A stretch of DNA of 44,161 bases from Chloroflexota bacterium (GCA_026706455.1 JAPOYS010000160.1:1-44161); one strand, 5' to 3'; positions 7,792 through 17,944 are shown, numbered from the stretch's first letter. The notes: a model not told the origin generated them from the sequence alone. Made by a program: numbers and translations.

Positions 7792-10335
7792 TCAGGCGCC
7801 TTGCTGCTTCGCGCTCACTGTGGGAGCGGGGGGGCGAGTCGCGTGATCTCCTTCCACCAGCGCGACGCCATCGACCAGGGCGACATCCAGCACCTCATCC
7901 AAGTGCTCAACGAGGATGAAGCGCAGCTCGCCGCGCACATCCTCCGGCACATCGTCGAGGTCGTTCTCGTTTTTGCGCGGCAGAATGACCGTATCCGCTC
8001 CCAGTCGATGCGCGGCCAGCACCTTGTCTTTGACGCCGCCAACTGGCAGGACTTGCCCGCTTAGGGTCAGCTCGCCGGTCATGGCGATATTGCTCTTGGC
8101 GCTGCGTCCCGTCAGCAGCGACGCTAAAGCCGTCGCCATCGTCACGCCGGCGCTCGGCCCATCTTTGGGCACGGCGCCGGAGGGCACATGCAGGTGGATG
8201 TCGTATTCGTCGTAAAAGGCCGGATCAACCCCCAGCTCTTCGGCCCGCGACCGGGCGAAGCTGTAGGCGATTTTGGCGCTCTCCTGCATGATGTTGCCGA
8301 GTTGACCGGTGTACTGGAAGCCTTTGCCGCCTTTCATCATGGTCGCCTCGATGAATAACGCGTCGCCGCCAACGGGCGTCCAGGCGAGCCCGGTGGCGAC
8401 GCCCGGGATTTCAGTCCGGTCCTGCAATTCGCTGCGATAGCCATAGCGCGCTTTGCCCAACAGATCGCTTATGTCGTCTTCTGTTACCGCCAGCGACGCG
8501 AGCGCCCCTTCGGCAATTTGTGTGACAACCTTGCGGGCGGCTTTGCCAATCTCCCGTTCCAGGTGGCGAACGCCGGCTTCGCGCGTGTAATCGCGTATGA
8601 TCTTGAGCAGCGCGCCGTCGCTGAATGCGAGCTCCTCGCTATGCAGCCCGTTTTCGCGCCGTTGACGCGGGACCAGGTATTGGGCGGCGATCGCTTGCTT
8701 TTCCAGTTCGGTATAGCCGCTTAGCTGAATGACCTCCATGCGATCGCGCAGGGGACCGGGTATTGTATCCAGTGAATTGGCCGTGGTGATGAACATGACA
8801 TCGCTCAGGTCAAAAGCGACATCGAGGTAATGATCGCGAAACTCGGCGTTCTGCTCGGGGTCGAGCACCTCGAGCAAGGCGGAGCCGGGATCGCCGCGGA
8901 AGTCGCGGCCGAGCTTATCGATCTCATCAAGCATGATCAAGGGATTGCGTGATTTCGCCCGGCGGATGGCTTGGATGATGCGGCCGGGCATGGCGCCGAT
9001 GTAGGTGCGGCGGAAACCGCGAATCTCAGCCTCGTCGCGAATGCCGCCGAGGCTCATGCGTATGAATTCGCGTCCCATCGCGCGCGCTATCGAAGCGCCC
9101 AATGACGTCTTGCCGACGCCCGGCGGACCGACAAAGAGCAGGATCGCGCCGGATCGATCGCGCCGCACCGGGTCGAAGCGATCACTGTCGGCGAAGTCGT
9201 CCTCTCGCTCCGCCCGCAGCTTGCGCACCGCCAGGAATTCCAGGATGCGTTCTTTGACATCGGACAGGCCGTAATGATCCACGTCCAGGATTTCGCGCGC
9301 ATGGGCGATGTCGAGCTTGTCCTCGGTTCTTATATCCCAGGGCATGCTGCAGATCCAATCGAGATAGGTGCGGATCACGCCGTATTCGGCCGCCGCCACC
9401 GATAGCTTTGAAAGCCGATTCAGCTCGCGCTCGGCTTCTTTGCGCGCCTCCTCCGGCATATTCGCTTCGTCGATCAGCAGCCGGAACTTCTCGATCTCCT
9501 GTTGGTCTTCATCCTCTTCCAACTCGCGTTGAATCGCCTTCATCTGCTCGCGCAAGTAATAATCGCGTTGCGATTTCTCCATCTCCTGCTGCGCGTCTTC
9601 CTGGATCTTGCGCCCCAAGGACAGCACCTCGAATTCCTTGGTGATCAGCTTCAGCAAGTGGCGGATCTTGTCGCCAACCTGGTCCATCTCCAGCAGCGCC
9701 TGCGCGTCGGCCATTTCGATGCGAACGTAGGTAGCGATCGAATAAACCAACTGCAGGGGGTCTTCAACATTGAGCGCGTTGTTGACCAGCTCCTGCGGGA
9801 TGCTGGGCACGAGCTCGGCGAGGGCGGTAAAGCGATCGACAATGCTGCGTACCAGCGCTTCCATCTCGATATCATCGGCGAAAACCACTTCTTCTTCCGG
9901 TATCCGCGTGACGCGCGCCTTGAGATAGGGCGCTGTCTCGACAAATTCGTCAATGCGGATTCGCTGCAAGCCCTGAATCAGCAGGCGGACGGTGCCGTCC
10001 GGTGTGCGAAAGAGGCGGTGAATTGTGGCTAAAGCGCCAATCGTCTGCACTTGATCCGGACCGGGTGTGCCGAGGCTCGGATCTTTGGAGGCGACCAAGC
10101 CGACCATGCGATTGCCCGCGACCGCGTCATCTGCCAATTGAATGCTGCGCTCTTGACCCACGGTCAGCGGAATCGCCGTCTGCGGATAAACAACTAAGCC
10201 GCGCAAGGGCAAGATCGGCAGCACTTCCGGCAGATCGATCGCCGTGCCTTCGTCTTCGAGTTCTTCGCTAATTTCGATTGCAATCTGAGTCTGTGGCGTA
10301 TCGGTCTCGCTCAACAGGTTCTCCCAATTTGTCAT
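7792..10335 (-). CDS. lon: ATP-dependent protease Lon
   Basis: Cytoplasmic AAA+ serine protease that degrades misfolded and selected regulatory proteins; 847 residues, slightly longer than E. coli Lon. Order: N-terminal LON substrate-binding domain (about 38-235), coiled-coil linker (about 240-330), AAA+ domain with Walker A GPPGVGKT (403-410) and Walker B IMLDEIDK, then the C-terminal protease domain with catalytic Ser near 728 (KDGPSAGV) and Lys near 771 (GGVKDK). The C-terminal tail beyond the protease domain is proline-rich. It is the first gene of the minus-strand run and is divergent from the L,D-transpeptidase gene. I see no CIRCE-type inverted repeat upstream, so heat-shock control is not evident. 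Confidence 0.97.
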   Translation of the reverse strand: MTNWENLLSETDTPQTQIAIEISEELEDEGTAIDLPEVLPILPLRGLVVYPQTAIPLTVGQERSIQLADDAVAGNRMVGLVASKDPSLGTPGPDQVQTIGALATIHRLFRTPDGTVRLLIQGLQRIRIDEFVETAPYLKARVTRIPEEEVVFADDIEMEALVRSIVDRFTALAELVPSIPQELVNNALNVEDPLQLVYSIATYVRIEMADAQALLEMDQVGDKIRHLLKLITKEFEVLSLGRKIQEDAQQEMEKSQRDYYLREQMKAIQRELEEDEDQQEIEKFRLLIDEANMPEEARKEAERELNRLSKLSVAAAEYGVIRTYLDWICSMPWDIRTEDKLDIAHAREILDVDHYGLSDVKERILEFLAVRKLRAEREDDFADSDRFDPVRRDRSGAILLFVGPPGVGKTSLGASIARAMGREFIRMSLGGIRDEAEIRGFRRTYIGAMPGRIIQAIRRAKSRNPLIMLDEIDKLGRDFRGDPGSALLEVLDPEQNAEFRDHYLDVAFDLSDVMFITTANSLDTIPGPLRDRMEVIQLSGYTELEKQAIAAQYLVPRQRRENGLHSEELAFSDGALLKIIRDYTREAGVRHLEREIGKAARKVVTQIAEGALASLAVTEDDISDLLGKARYGYRSELQDRTEIPGVATGLAWTPVGGDALFIEATMMKGGKGFQYTGQLGNIMQESAKIAYSFARSRAEELGVDPAFYDEYDIHLHVPSGAVPKDGPSAGVTMATALASLLTGRSAKSNIAMTGELTLSGQVLPVGGVKDKVLAAHRLGADTVILPRKNENDLDDVPEDVRGELRFILVEHLDEVLDVALVDGVALVEGDHATRPPAPTVSAKQQGA

Positions 10336-10659
10336 CCGAGCGGCGCCTTGTCGAAAGGGTTTCTGGCGCTGGCATCACTCTCAAAACTCTGTTGGCCTAT
10401 GGATTGCACAATGGCGGCGACACGCCAAGAACGGCCTACACGCGCGGGTGAGAGCAGCGCTAATCTACTTTACCGAAAGACTCATAATAAATGTATCAGA
10501 GTTCTGCGGTCGCCGTAGTTTTGATGCTTTTCTAACATTCGCGAGCGCTCACTGGCTTGCCGCGGCCCAGCCTTGAATACCCGCGCATCCGAATTGCCGC
10601 GTCTTCGAGTTTGAATACAATAGATTTAGACGGAACCGCTGGTGAAGCAGGATTGCGCT
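10336..10659. other. Divergent intergenic region between lon and the L,D-transpeptidase gene
   Basis: About 320 bp holding the regulatory regions of two divergent genes. On the plus side a promoter is visible (see the entry at 10594). On the minus side no hexamer pair close to consensus stands out for lon. An AT-rich patch near 10480-10500 (CATAATAAATGTATCAG) is notable in this GC-rich sequence but is more than 140 bp from the lon start. No RNA gene, ORF or clear inverted repeat was found. Confidence 0.4.
10594..10621 (+). promoter_or_regulatory. Sigma70-type promoter for the L,D-transpeptidase gene
   Basis: TTGCCG (10594-10599) and TACAAT (10616-10621) are separated by 16 bp. The predicted transcript would start near 10628, giving a leader of about 30 nt that contains AGGA (10649-10652) 7 nt before the ATG at 10660. 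Confidence 0.5.
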
Positions 10660-12414
10660 ATGATGAGCGAAGGCATCGGCAAGCCCGCTAGAAGAAAAGT
10701 TAAACGCGCCCGCGAGCGCAATCGCGCGCGGCAGCAGCGCCGGCTCGCCGTAATGGAAGGCAAGGTGGCGGCGGGCAGCGAGCATGCTTTCCTGGCTCGC
10801 TACTTCCCGTCATACAACCCGGACAAGTTCACGCATCGCGCTTTAGCCTGGCTGTTCTCCAGTCGGTCGCCGGTGGCCAAGTTGACCGCGTTGGTCGCCA
10901 TAATGATTCTTGTCTTCTTTGTATCGAACTTCCTGATGGCGGGGCGTATATTCCCGAATGTTTACGCGATGGGCGTCGCCGTCGGGGAATTGACCCCCGC
11001 TGAAGCGAAACAAGCGATACGCCGGCACTGGGATCATGATCTCTTGATCGACATCACAGTAGACGGCGAAAGGCTCCGGCAGGCGCAGCCGAGCGAGTTG
11101 GGACTTTCGATTGACAATTCGGCTTTGGCCGCGGGCGCTAAGGCGGCAGGGCTGGCGGGCATCCCGATGGGGATAAACATCGAACCTGAATTGAGCGTGT
11201 CTCACAGCAAGGCGCAGTCGCTTTTGCTGGATTTGACGGAAGCGGTCTATGTTCAGCAGTACGAGGCGGGCTACAAATGGTCGGGCGGCCGATTGATCAC
11301 GGTGCCCGGGCGCCGCGGGCGCCATCTGGATATCACCGAGAGCTTGCGCCTGCTGAAACAGAACACCGGCGACATTGTAGCCTACAGGCGCTTCCAACTG
11401 CCGACAATCCCGCTGAACCCGACAGTGATGGATAGTTCGCCTTTCCTCGATCAAGCGATAGTCTTTCTACAGGACGGCGTGCGAATTCGCGGCTATGATC
11501 CCTTCGCGGATGAAATGATATCATTTAGGGCTGACCAGCGGCAGGTGGCGGAATGGTTGACAGCGGGCGAAAACGGGCTCGCTGTGCGCGCAAGCGCCTT
11601 TCGCGACTTTATCGACAGCGAGAATCTGAAGCTTGTCGGCGGCGGGCGCTATATCGATGAATTGCTGGCAATTGACAAGCTGCAAGAAGCGCTCAACGCA
11701 GGCATGCCCGATATCATTCTGCGTCTCAATTATTTGCCCGAGCCCTATACCGTAATCAGGCGGGACACCGGATTCCGGATTGGGCGCAAGGAGGGTATCC
11801 CCTACGAGTTGATTCGAGATGCGAATCCGACCGTGAACTGGGGCGCGCTGGTCGTGGGCCAGGAGATTCAAATACCTTCGCGCGATGTCTTGCTGCCGCA
11901 AGATCCCGTGCCGAACAAACGCATCATCGTCGATCTGCAATCGCAATGGCTGGTAGCCTTTGAAAACGGTCATGTGCGCTTCAGTTGGGGCATCTCCTCC
12001 GGGCGCGAGAATGCGCCAACCTACCCGGGCATCTTCCAGATTCTGACGCACAATCCCAAGTCCTTCGGCAGCAGTTACGCGCTTTGCAGCGACTTGGGGA
12101 CAAATTGCAATCAGTGGGAGATGTTCTGGTTTATGGGCATCTACGAAGTTGTGCCGGGCTTGATGAACGGCTTTCACGGCGCCGTCAAGCTGCCGAACGG
12201 CAACCTGCTCGGCGGCGGCTATACGTATGAACCGACGACATTTGGCTGCATCATGTCGCTCAACAGCCGGGCAAAAGAGTTGTACGATTGGGCAGAAACA
12301 GGCACCGTGGTCGAAATTGTGTCCGATGAATTCGCCCCCGAAAGCGAACTGGGGCGCTACGCGTTGGAATATATCAGCACTGTTGACACCAACTACCGCC
12401 CGGTGGAAGGCTAG
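10660..12414 (+). CDS. Membrane-anchored L,D-transpeptidase (YkuD) with LysM domain
   Basis: Predicted cell-wall enzyme; YkuD domains form or exchange L,D peptide cross-links. Features in order: a basic cytoplasmic N terminus (about 1-75), one membrane anchor (about 80-100), a long extracytoplasmic region resembling the PG-binding domains that often precede YkuD, a LysM-like module (about 370-415, EPYTVIRRDTGFRIG to QEIQIPS), and the C-terminal YkuD domain with His near 506 and the catalytic Cys near 530. The usual SHGC signature reads TFGC here, so the His before Gly-Cys is missing. Start chosen at the ATG with AGGA at 7 nt; a GTG 18 bp earlier is possible. It has its own promoter and is divergent from lon. 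Confidence 0.85.
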   Translation: MMSEGIGKPARRKVKRARERNRARQQRRLAVMEGKVAAGSEHAFLARYFPSYNPDKFTHRALAWLFSSRSPVAKLTALVAIMILVFFVSNFLMAGRIFPNVYAMGVAVGELTPAEAKQAIRRHWDHDLLIDITVDGERLRQAQPSELGLSIDNSALAAGAKAAGLAGIPMGINIEPELSVSHSKAQSLLLDLTEAVYVQQYEAGYKWSGGRLITVPGRRGRHLDITESLRLLKQNTGDIVAYRRFQLPTIPLNPTVMDSSPFLDQAIVFLQDGVRIRGYDPFADEMISFRADQRQVAEWLTAGENGLAVRASAFRDFIDSENLKLVGGGRYIDELLAIDKLQEALNAGMPDIILRLNYLPEPYTVIRRDTGFRIGRKEGIPYELIRDANPTVNWGALVVGQEIQIPSRDVLLPQDPVPNKRIIVDLQSQWLVAFENGHVRFSWGISSGRENAPTYPGIFQILTHNPKSFGSSYALCSDLGTNCNQWEMFWFMGIYEVVPGLMNGFHGAVKLPNGNLLGGGYTYEPTTFGCIMSLNSRAKELYDWAETGTVVEIVSDEFAPESELGRYALEYISTVDTNYRPVEG

Positions 12415-12441
12415 CGCTCTCTAAGTCCCGGCCGCTTTCTG

Positions 12442-12500
12442 GCGCCAAGCGCGAAGTGCAAGCGGAATTGTCAACTGTCTTTGGTTGACGCGCCTGGCGC
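12442..12500. other. Imperfect hairpin downstream of the L,D-transpeptidase gene
   Basis: The perfect inverted repeat GTCAAC (12470-12475) / GTTGAC (12484-12489) is nested inside GCGCCA (12442-12447) / TGGCGC (12495-12500). It lies in the 200-bp gap after the stop at 12414 and could be a 3'-end structure. No T tract follows directly, so I do not call it an intrinsic terminator. The rest of the gap up to 12627 holds only a weak TACAAT (12586-12591) that may be the -10 of the next gene. Confidence 0.3.
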
Positions 12501-12627
12501 AAATCCAAATGGATTCAATTAAGCCGCGGCAATCGCCCCAAAAGGCGCCTCCGCAAGTGGGCATTTTGTTTTCTTCCCCGTCAGTTACAATCTGAAGCGG
12601 CAGTTGATGAGAGTTAGGCGGCGGCAA

Positions 12628-14502
12628 ATGACGAAACTGTACGGTACCTGGGATAGCCCAATTAGCGGCGCCGCGATTGCCGGCGGAGTCAGCCTGCGCG
12701 ACGCCCAGTGGAATCGCGGCGGAGACTGCCTCGTTTGGTGGGAGAATCGCGGGAAGACTGGCCTGCTGCAAGCCCAAGCCGGCGGCCAGGCGCCCCGCGA
12801 TTTGACGGACGCGACGCTGAATGTCGCCGGGCGCGTCGGTTATGGCGGCGGCGCTTTCACGCTCGGCGATGGGAAAGCCTTTTTCGCGGCCAACGGGCGC
12901 TTGTACAGTCAGGCGCTGGCCGGCGGCGCGCCCCGCGCGATAACGCCAGCCTTCGGCAGCTACGCGTCGCCAGCCGTTTCGCCCGATGGCGAGTGGGTCG
13001 CATTCGTCCACAGCTATGAAGATGTCGATGGGCTCGCGATCGTGGACGCGGCTGGCGAAGGCTTCCCGCGCAAACTGGCCTACGGTACCGATTTTGTCAT
13101 GCAGCCAAGCTGGCATCCGGCCGGGCAGCAACTTGCATTCGTCGCCTGGAATCACCCGCAGATGCCCTGGAACGGCAGTGAGCTGCGTCTCGTCTCGCTG
13201 GCGCGAGACGGCGACGGGGCGCCACGGGCGACTGATATTGTGACGCTGGCGGGCGACCAGGATACGGCGGTCTTTCAGCCGGAATTCTCGCCCGACGGCC
13301 GCTTCTTGGCCTATGTGAGCGACGCCAGCGGCTGGAGCAATATATACGTTTATGATCTCAAAAGACGCATACACAGTCGATTGACGTCAGATGAGGCGGA
13401 ACAGGGAACGCCGGCTTGGGCGCAGGGACTGCGAACATACGGCTGGGCGGGCGACAGCCAATCGATATTCTATCTCGAAAATCAACGCGGCTTCTTCAGC
13501 CTTAAGCGATATGATCTCGCTGCTGGCGCCAGCGAATTGGTCGCCGGCTTGGAAGAATACACCCAGTTGGAGCAGATCGCCGTGTCTGGCGCTGGCAACA
13601 AAGTGGCCATGATCGCGTCGTCCTCCGTGATTCCGCCGCGGGTAATATCGGTAGACGCGAGCGGCCTTACGATTCACCGCCGTGGCGGGGTCGAGAATCT
13701 GCGCGAAGACCAGCTTGCAAGCGCCCGCGCAATGCGCTGGCAGGGCGATGACGGGCAAGACGCGCACGGTCTTTTCTATCCGCCCGTCATGCAAGATTCG
13801 ATGCCGCCGGGCGCGCCGCCGTTGATCGTCAACGTGCATGGCGGACCCACCTCACAGCGGAGCGCCGCCTATTACAGCGATGCGCAGTTCTTTACCACGC
13901 GCGGATATGCGGTCCTATTGGTCAATCATCGCGGCAGCACGGGCTATGGCAAAGCCTATATGGAAATGCACCGCGGCGCCTGGGGCGTCTACGATGTGAT
14001 TGACTGCATCTCCGGCGTCAAGCATCTGGCGAATGAAGGCCTGATCGATGAATCGAAAGCCGTAATCATGGGCGGCAGCGCCGGCGGCTTCACCGTCCTG
14101 CAATCGCTGGTCGACCATCCCGGCTTTTACCGAGCCGGCGTCTGCTCCTATGGCGTCTCAAATCAATTTGGCTTGCTGATGGACACGCACAAGTTCGAGG
14201 AGCATTATCCATTCTGGCTGCTGGGCGAATTGCCAGAGGCGGCTGAACTCTATCGAAAGCGCTCGCCGCTTTTCCATGCCGACAAGATCATCGATCCGAT
14301 CATAGTCTTTCAGGGCACGGATGATGTCGTCGTGCCGCAGGCCCAATCGGACGGGATCGTCGCCTCGCTGAAGCGGCGCGGCGTTCCGCACGAATACCAT
14401 CTCTTTGCAGGCGAGGGGCATGGCTGGCGCAAGCCGAAGACGATAGAAACCTATTACAAATCAATTGAACGGTTCCTGCTCCAGCATGTCATATACGCCT
14501 GA
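12628..14502 (+). CDS. S9 family serine peptidase (prolyl-oligopeptidase / acylaminoacyl-peptidase type)
   Basis: Two-domain serine peptidase that probably trims short peptides; 624 residues from the ATG at 12628. The N-terminal half (about 1-370) is a beta-propeller with repeated WD40-like PD40/TolB motifs such as SPDGEWVAF and SPDGRFLAYVSD. The C-terminal half is an alpha/beta hydrolase with an oxyanion-loop motif NVHGGPTSQRS. The nucleophile is Ser near 484 in GGSAGG, the Asp lies in GTDDVVVP near 565, and the His near 598 in GEGHGW. No signal peptide is visible, so it is likely cytoplasmic. The frame is open to ATG 12607 and TTG 12604. The chosen start has an AGG-rich stretch about 10 nt upstream. 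Confidence 0.92.
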   Translation: MTKLYGTWDSPISGAAIAGGVSLRDAQWNRGGDCLVWWENRGKTGLLQAQAGGQAPRDLTDATLNVAGRVGYGGGAFTLGDGKAFFAANGRLYSQALAGGAPRAITPAFGSYASPAVSPDGEWVAFVHSYEDVDGLAIVDAAGEGFPRKLAYGTDFVMQPSWHPAGQQLAFVAWNHPQMPWNGSELRLVSLARDGDGAPRATDIVTLAGDQDTAVFQPEFSPDGRFLAYVSDASGWSNIYVYDLKRRIHSRLTSDEAEQGTPAWAQGLRTYGWAGDSQSIFYLENQRGFFSLKRYDLAAGASELVAGLEEYTQLEQIAVSGAGNKVAMIASSSVIPPRVISVDASGLTIHRRGGVENLREDQLASARAMRWQGDDGQDAHGLFYPPVMQDSMPPGAPPLIVNVHGGPTSQRSAAYYSDAQFFTTRGYAVLLVNHRGSTGYGKAYMEMHRGAWGVYDVIDCISGVKHLANEGLIDESKAVIMGGSAGGFTVLQSLVDHPGFYRAGVCSYGVSNQFGLLMDTHKFEEHYPFWLLGELPEAAELYRKRSPLFHADKIIDPIIVFQGTDDVVVPQAQSDGIVASLKRRGVPHEYHLFAGEGHGWRKPKTIETYYKSIERFLLQHVIYA

Positions 14503-14554
14503 TTGACCGGCGCCCGCCTCTGGCAAGTACGATGCAGCGTGAGGAATGCGGCTG

Positions 14555-15529
14555 ATGATTGCCTCCCTTGCCTTGCTGCTCGCGGGCTTGATCTGCCTGT
14601 TTTTTGGCGGAAACTGGCTCGTGCGCGGGGCATCAAATCTGGCTTTGTCGTTCGGCGTCTCGGTATTGATGATCGCGCTCACCTTTGTGGCGATCGGCAC
14701 CTCCATGCCCGAGCTCCTCGTCAGCGTGCAGGCGGCGCTGGCCGGCAAGAGTGATCTGGCGATCGGCAATGTCATCGGCTCTAACATCGCCAATATCGGC
14801 CTCATCTTGGGCGCGACCGGTTTGATCGCGCCCTTGAGCGTAAAAGCGATACTGTTGCGGCGCGAGATTCCCGTCATGATTGCCTTCACGCTTGCCGCCG
14901 TCGCCCTTACGCTGGACGGCGGCATTGATCGCCTCGACGGGTCGCTTCTGCTGTTTGCCTTCGTCGGCTTCAACGCTGTCTTCTATCGGTTGGCGAAACG
15001 GGAGCAGGGCGAACGGGAGCGTATAGTGGCGGACTTGGACGAGAAGCCGCCGCGGGAAAGCGGCCGCGCGCGTGAATTCTGCCTGCTGCTTTTGGGCATT
15101 CTGGCGCTTGTCCTGGGCTCGCGCATGATGGTGGATGGCGCGGTGAATCTGGCGCGCATGGTCGGTATTAGCGAGCTCGTCATCGCCATCACATTGGTGG
15201 CCTTTGGCACATCGCTGCCGGAGCTGGCGGCGTCGCTTTCCGCGGCCTATCACGGAGAAACGGACCTGGCGATCGGCAACATCGTCGGCTCCAATATCGC
15301 CAATCTCCTGCTCATCCTGGGCCTGACCGCCTTCGTACAGCCAATCGCCGTCCGGCGCGCTGAGGTAATGCTTGAATTCCTGGTGATGATCGCCTTCGCT
15401 GTCCTGCTGCTGCCCTTTCTCCGCCGCCAGGTCTTGGGTCGCCGGCAATCGGCTTTGCTGCTCAGCGCCTATATCGTCTTTATCCTTTACAGCGTCGCTA
15501 CCGACAGCATTTCGCCCCTTCCCAACTGA
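14555..15529 (+). CDS. Ca2+/cation antiporter (CaCA family, YrbG-like sodium/calcium exchanger)
   Basis: Integral membrane antiporter, expected to exchange Ca2+ or another cation for Na+ or H+. The two internally repeated alpha-repeat signatures are clear: GTSMPELLVS...GNVIGSNIANIGLILG in the first half and GTSLPELAAS...GNIVGSNIANLLLILG in the second. They represent the inverted-topology duplication of this family. About ten hydrophobic segments are visible, with a charged cytoplasmic loop near residues 150-170. Start: an ATG at 14546 overlaps the GAGGA (14541-14545), so the ATG at 14555 with 9-nt spacing is preferred. It follows the S9 peptidase gene by about 50 bp on the same strand. Confidence 0.92.
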   Translation: MIASLALLLAGLICLFFGGNWLVRGASNLALSFGVSVLMIALTFVAIGTSMPELLVSVQAALAGKSDLAIGNVIGSNIANIGLILGATGLIAPLSVKAILLRREIPVMIAFTLAAVALTLDGGIDRLDGSLLLFAFVGFNAVFYRLAKREQGERERIVADLDEKPPRESGRAREFCLLLLGILALVLGSRMMVDGAVNLARMVGISELVIAITLVAFGTSLPELAASLSAAYHGETDLAIGNIVGSNIANLLLILGLTAFVQPIAVRRAEVMLEFLVMIAFAVLLLPFLRRQVLGRRQSALLLSAYIVFILYSVATDSISPLPN

Positions 15530-15595
15530 GACTATGCGTCTCGCAGTTCGTATAAAGCTGTGGCATTATCTGGGCTGAGTCGTCTTGGTGGGCGC

Positions 15596-16621
15596 ATGGA
15601 CCTTCTACCGCCGGTCACACATTACCGCAGCAGCAGCGGCGTCGACATCTACCGCCTGCCGCTGGTGCTATTCCCCAATCATTTCACGGGCCACGCCTTC
15701 GTGCTGGAAGGCGTCGGCGCGCTCACATTGGTCGATAGCGGCTCGGGCATAGGCCGCAGCAATGATGACTTGTTGCATGGTTTCCGCCAACTCCGGGAAC
15801 AGTTTGGCAAGCCGTATTCACTTGGAGATATCGAGCGCATACTCATCACGCATGGTCATATCGATCACTTCGGCGGTCTGGCTTTTGTCAAGGAGCAGAC
15901 CGATGCCGCGGTCGGCATTCACGAGTTGGACCGCCGCGTCCTGACCAATTATGAAGAACGCGTCGTTGTGGCCACGAAGGCGCTCGGCATCTATTTCGAG
16001 CGCGCCGGCATCAGCCCCTCCCTGCGCCAAACGCTCTTCGAAATGTATGGCTTCGCCAAGCAACATGTCACGTCCATTGATGTGGATTTCAGCCTGGAGG
16101 ACGACGGCGTCATCGATGGCATGGAATTCATCCATACGCCGGGTCACTGTCCGGGTCAGGTATGCATTCGTCTGGGCGATGTGCTGCTCAGCGCCGACCA
16201 CGTGCTTGCGCGCACGACGCCGCATCAGTCGCCCGAGAGCATCACGCATTACATGGGCTTGGATCACTATGCCGACTCGCTGCGCAAGCTGCTGCGTTAT
16301 GAGGGCATCCGCCTCGCGCTCGGCGGGCATGAGGAGCCGATCCACGATCTATACGGACGCATACAAGCGATTAGAGCGAGCCACAATCGCAAACTGGACC
16401 GGATTCGCAAGATCATGCGCGACCGTGGCGCGCCGATGACCATCGGCCAGATTTCAAAGGCGATGTACCCGGATGTCGAGGGCTATCATGTGCTGCTCGC
16501 CATCGAGGAAGCGGGCGCGCATATCGAATACCTGTATCAGCATGGCCGCTTGACCATCGCCAACTTAAGGGAATTCGAGGCTGAGCCCAATCCAGCGATT
16601 CTATATGAATTGCACGACTGA
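15596..16621 (+). CDS. Metallo-beta-lactamase-fold hydrolase
   Basis: Probable metal-dependent hydrolase of unknown substrate; 341 residues from the ATG at 15596. The HxHxDH metal-binding motif appears as THGHIDHFGG, a second ligand His in HTPGHCPGQV, and an Asp ligand in LLSADHVLA. A C-terminal helical segment (about 255-340, with MTIGQISKAMYPD) resembles the winged-helix-like tail found on MBL proteins of the LACTB2/glyoxalase II-like group. No signal peptide. The frame extends to a GTG at 15560, but GGTGG lies just before the ATG. The gene stands alone between the exchanger and the RDD-protein gene on the same strand. Confidence 0.85.
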   Translation: MDLLPPVTHYRSSSGVDIYRLPLVLFPNHFTGHAFVLEGVGALTLVDSGSGIGRSNDDLLHGFRQLREQFGKPYSLGDIERILITHGHIDHFGGLAFVKEQTDAAVGIHELDRRVLTNYEERVVVATKALGIYFERAGISPSLRQTLFEMYGFAKQHVTSIDVDFSLEDDGVIDGMEFIHTPGHCPGQVCIRLGDVLLSADHVLARTTPHQSPESITHYMGLDHYADSLRKLLRYEGIRLALGGHEEPIHDLYGRIQAIRASHNRKLDRIRKIMRDRGAPMTIGQISKAMYPDVEGYHVLLAIEEAGAHIEYLYQHGRLTIANLREFEAEPNPAILYELHD

Positions 16622-16746
16622 GTTCCGGCCCAGCGACTAGCTCGGATTTGACCGATGGCGGCAAGTGACAGTACACTGTTTCTAAGCCAATGGCGGGCGC
16701 CGCCGGCCCCTCTCGGCGGGATTGGATGCGGTTAGGAAGACCCAAC

Positions 16747-17220
16747 ATGATTGAGAAACCCAAGAACAATGAACAGCCGGGCACAGCCGTTTACGAGCTT
16801 GCCGGTCTTGTCGAGCGCGGGGCCGCCAGCTTCATCGACGGCTTTCTGCTCACCCTGCTTCTGACTGTTATCCTGCTGGTCTTCACGCAGCTAGCCGGCG
16901 GTATGCCAAATCACTTGCGCCAGTTTGTCAATTTGGCGGCGCCCGTTGCCTACCACTGGTATTTCTGGACACGGCGAGACGGGCAGACGCTGGGCAAGTT
17001 CGCGCTGGGCATTCGCGTCATAAAGTCTGACGGGACGGCGCTGAGTGATACGGACGCGCTAATCCGGGCGATAGGCTACCATGTCAGCGCGATGCTTTTC
17101 GGGCTGGGCTTCGTCTGGGCGCTGCTCGACAAGAACAATCAAACCTGGCATGACAAGCTCGCGCGCAGCTATGTCGTGCGCAACGACAGTCAACGAAAGA
17201 CGATTGATGTTTCGCGCTGA
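16747..17220 (+). CDS. RDD family membrane protein
   Basis: Small integral membrane protein; RDD proteins are widespread and some act as Na+/H+ antiporters, but most have no known role. 157 residues. The signature appears as the Arg and Asp of ERGAASFIDG in the first membrane helix, TLGKFALGIRVI in the central loop and an Asp-rich second half. Three to four hydrophobic segments lie near 27-50, 60-75 and 110-130. AGGA (16734-16737) lies 9 nt before the chosen ATG. The frame is open 57 bp further, but without a better ribosome-binding site. Confidence 0.85.
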   Translation: MIEKPKNNEQPGTAVYELAGLVERGAASFIDGFLLTLLLTVILLVFTQLAGGMPNHLRQFVNLAAPVAYHWYFWTRRDGQTLGKFALGIRVIKSDGTALSDTDALIRAIGYHVSAMLFGLGFVWALLDKNNQTWHDKLARSYVVRNDSQRKTIDVSR

Positions 17221-17305
17221 CGAGGCTTCGCATCGCCTTCGCAGGTCAACTTCTCGGTCGCGGTCGCGCCGGCCCGCTTGCGCTGACCGCAGCGCTTAAT
17301 CGCGC

Positions 17306-17815
17306 ATGAAATTCCTCGGCCGAAACCTGAATCTCTCTCGCTTCCAGGCTGACGAACACTATCAATCGGCGCTGGCCGCGTACACTGCGCGCGACTTCAA
17401 GACCGCGAGGACCGAGATTCAAGCGTCGATAGACTTGTTGCCTGAGCACGCCGAGTACCACGCGGCGCTCGGCTACTTCCGCCTGGAAGAGAGAGACCTG
17501 CCACTGGCGCAAGACGCCTTCGAGCGCGCTCTCGATCTGCACCCGTACGAAATGCTGGCCAATTATTGCCTGGGCCTGCTCGCCTATCGCGAGAAGAACT
17601 GGAAACGGGCGGCGAGTTTCTTTACAAACGCGCTGGCCGCGCAGCCGAAGCGAGCGGAAACACAGTTTTATATGGCCATGATCCATCATCGGCTCGGCCG
17701 AAACGCAGAGGCGATCGACTGGATGCAGTCGGCGGCCGCCGGCTTTGTCCGCGCGGGCGACCAACGTGAACGCAATTGCCGCGCCTGGATAAGCGAGTTT
17801 GAGCGCTTGCTTTGA
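17306..17815 (+). CDS. Tetratricopeptide repeat protein
   Basis: 169-residue cytoplasmic protein made almost entirely of about four TPR units (roughly 16-47, 49-80, 81-115 and 117-147). They show the usual pattern of small residues and a Pro near the unit ends, for example ALGYFRLEERDLPLAQDAFE and ALDLHP. TPR proteins act as protein-protein scaffolds; the partner is unknown. It follows the RDD gene by 85 bp on the same strand, a possible operon. A 220-codon open frame on the opposite strand is judged a shadow of this gene. Confidence 0.75.
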   Translation: MKFLGRNLNLSRFQADEHYQSALAAYTARDFKTARTEIQASIDLLPEHAEYHAALGYFRLEERDLPLAQDAFERALDLHPYEMLANYCLGLLAYREKNWKRAASFFTNALAAQPKRAETQFYMAMIHHRLGRNAEAIDWMQSAAAGFVRAGDQRERNCRAWISEFERLL

Positions 17816-17944
17816 TTCGGCTTGCTGCTGCGGATAACTGCGCCTGTCTATTGGACTCCAATTGGGACGACATACCGCAGACGCGGCAACACTTGTCGCC
17901 GCCAGCATTTATTGGCTGGCGAGAGTATGAAAATTCGCAAGCGT

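Noticed and set aside
12525..12575. Intrinsic terminator after the L,D-transpeptidase gene (GCCC ... GGGC followed by ATTTTGTTTT)
   Set aside because: The stem is only four pairs with a long loop, so I did not call it, although the T-rich stretch is suggestive.
12421..13374. 317-codon minus-strand open frame
   Set aside because: It lies fully antisense to the 5' half of the S9 peptidase gene, whose propeller and triad motifs are clear. Long antisense frames are common in this GC-rich sequence.
17246..17908. 220-codon minus-strand open frame
   Set aside because: Covers the TPR gene on the opposite strand. The TPR repeat pattern is specific, so the plus strand was chosen.
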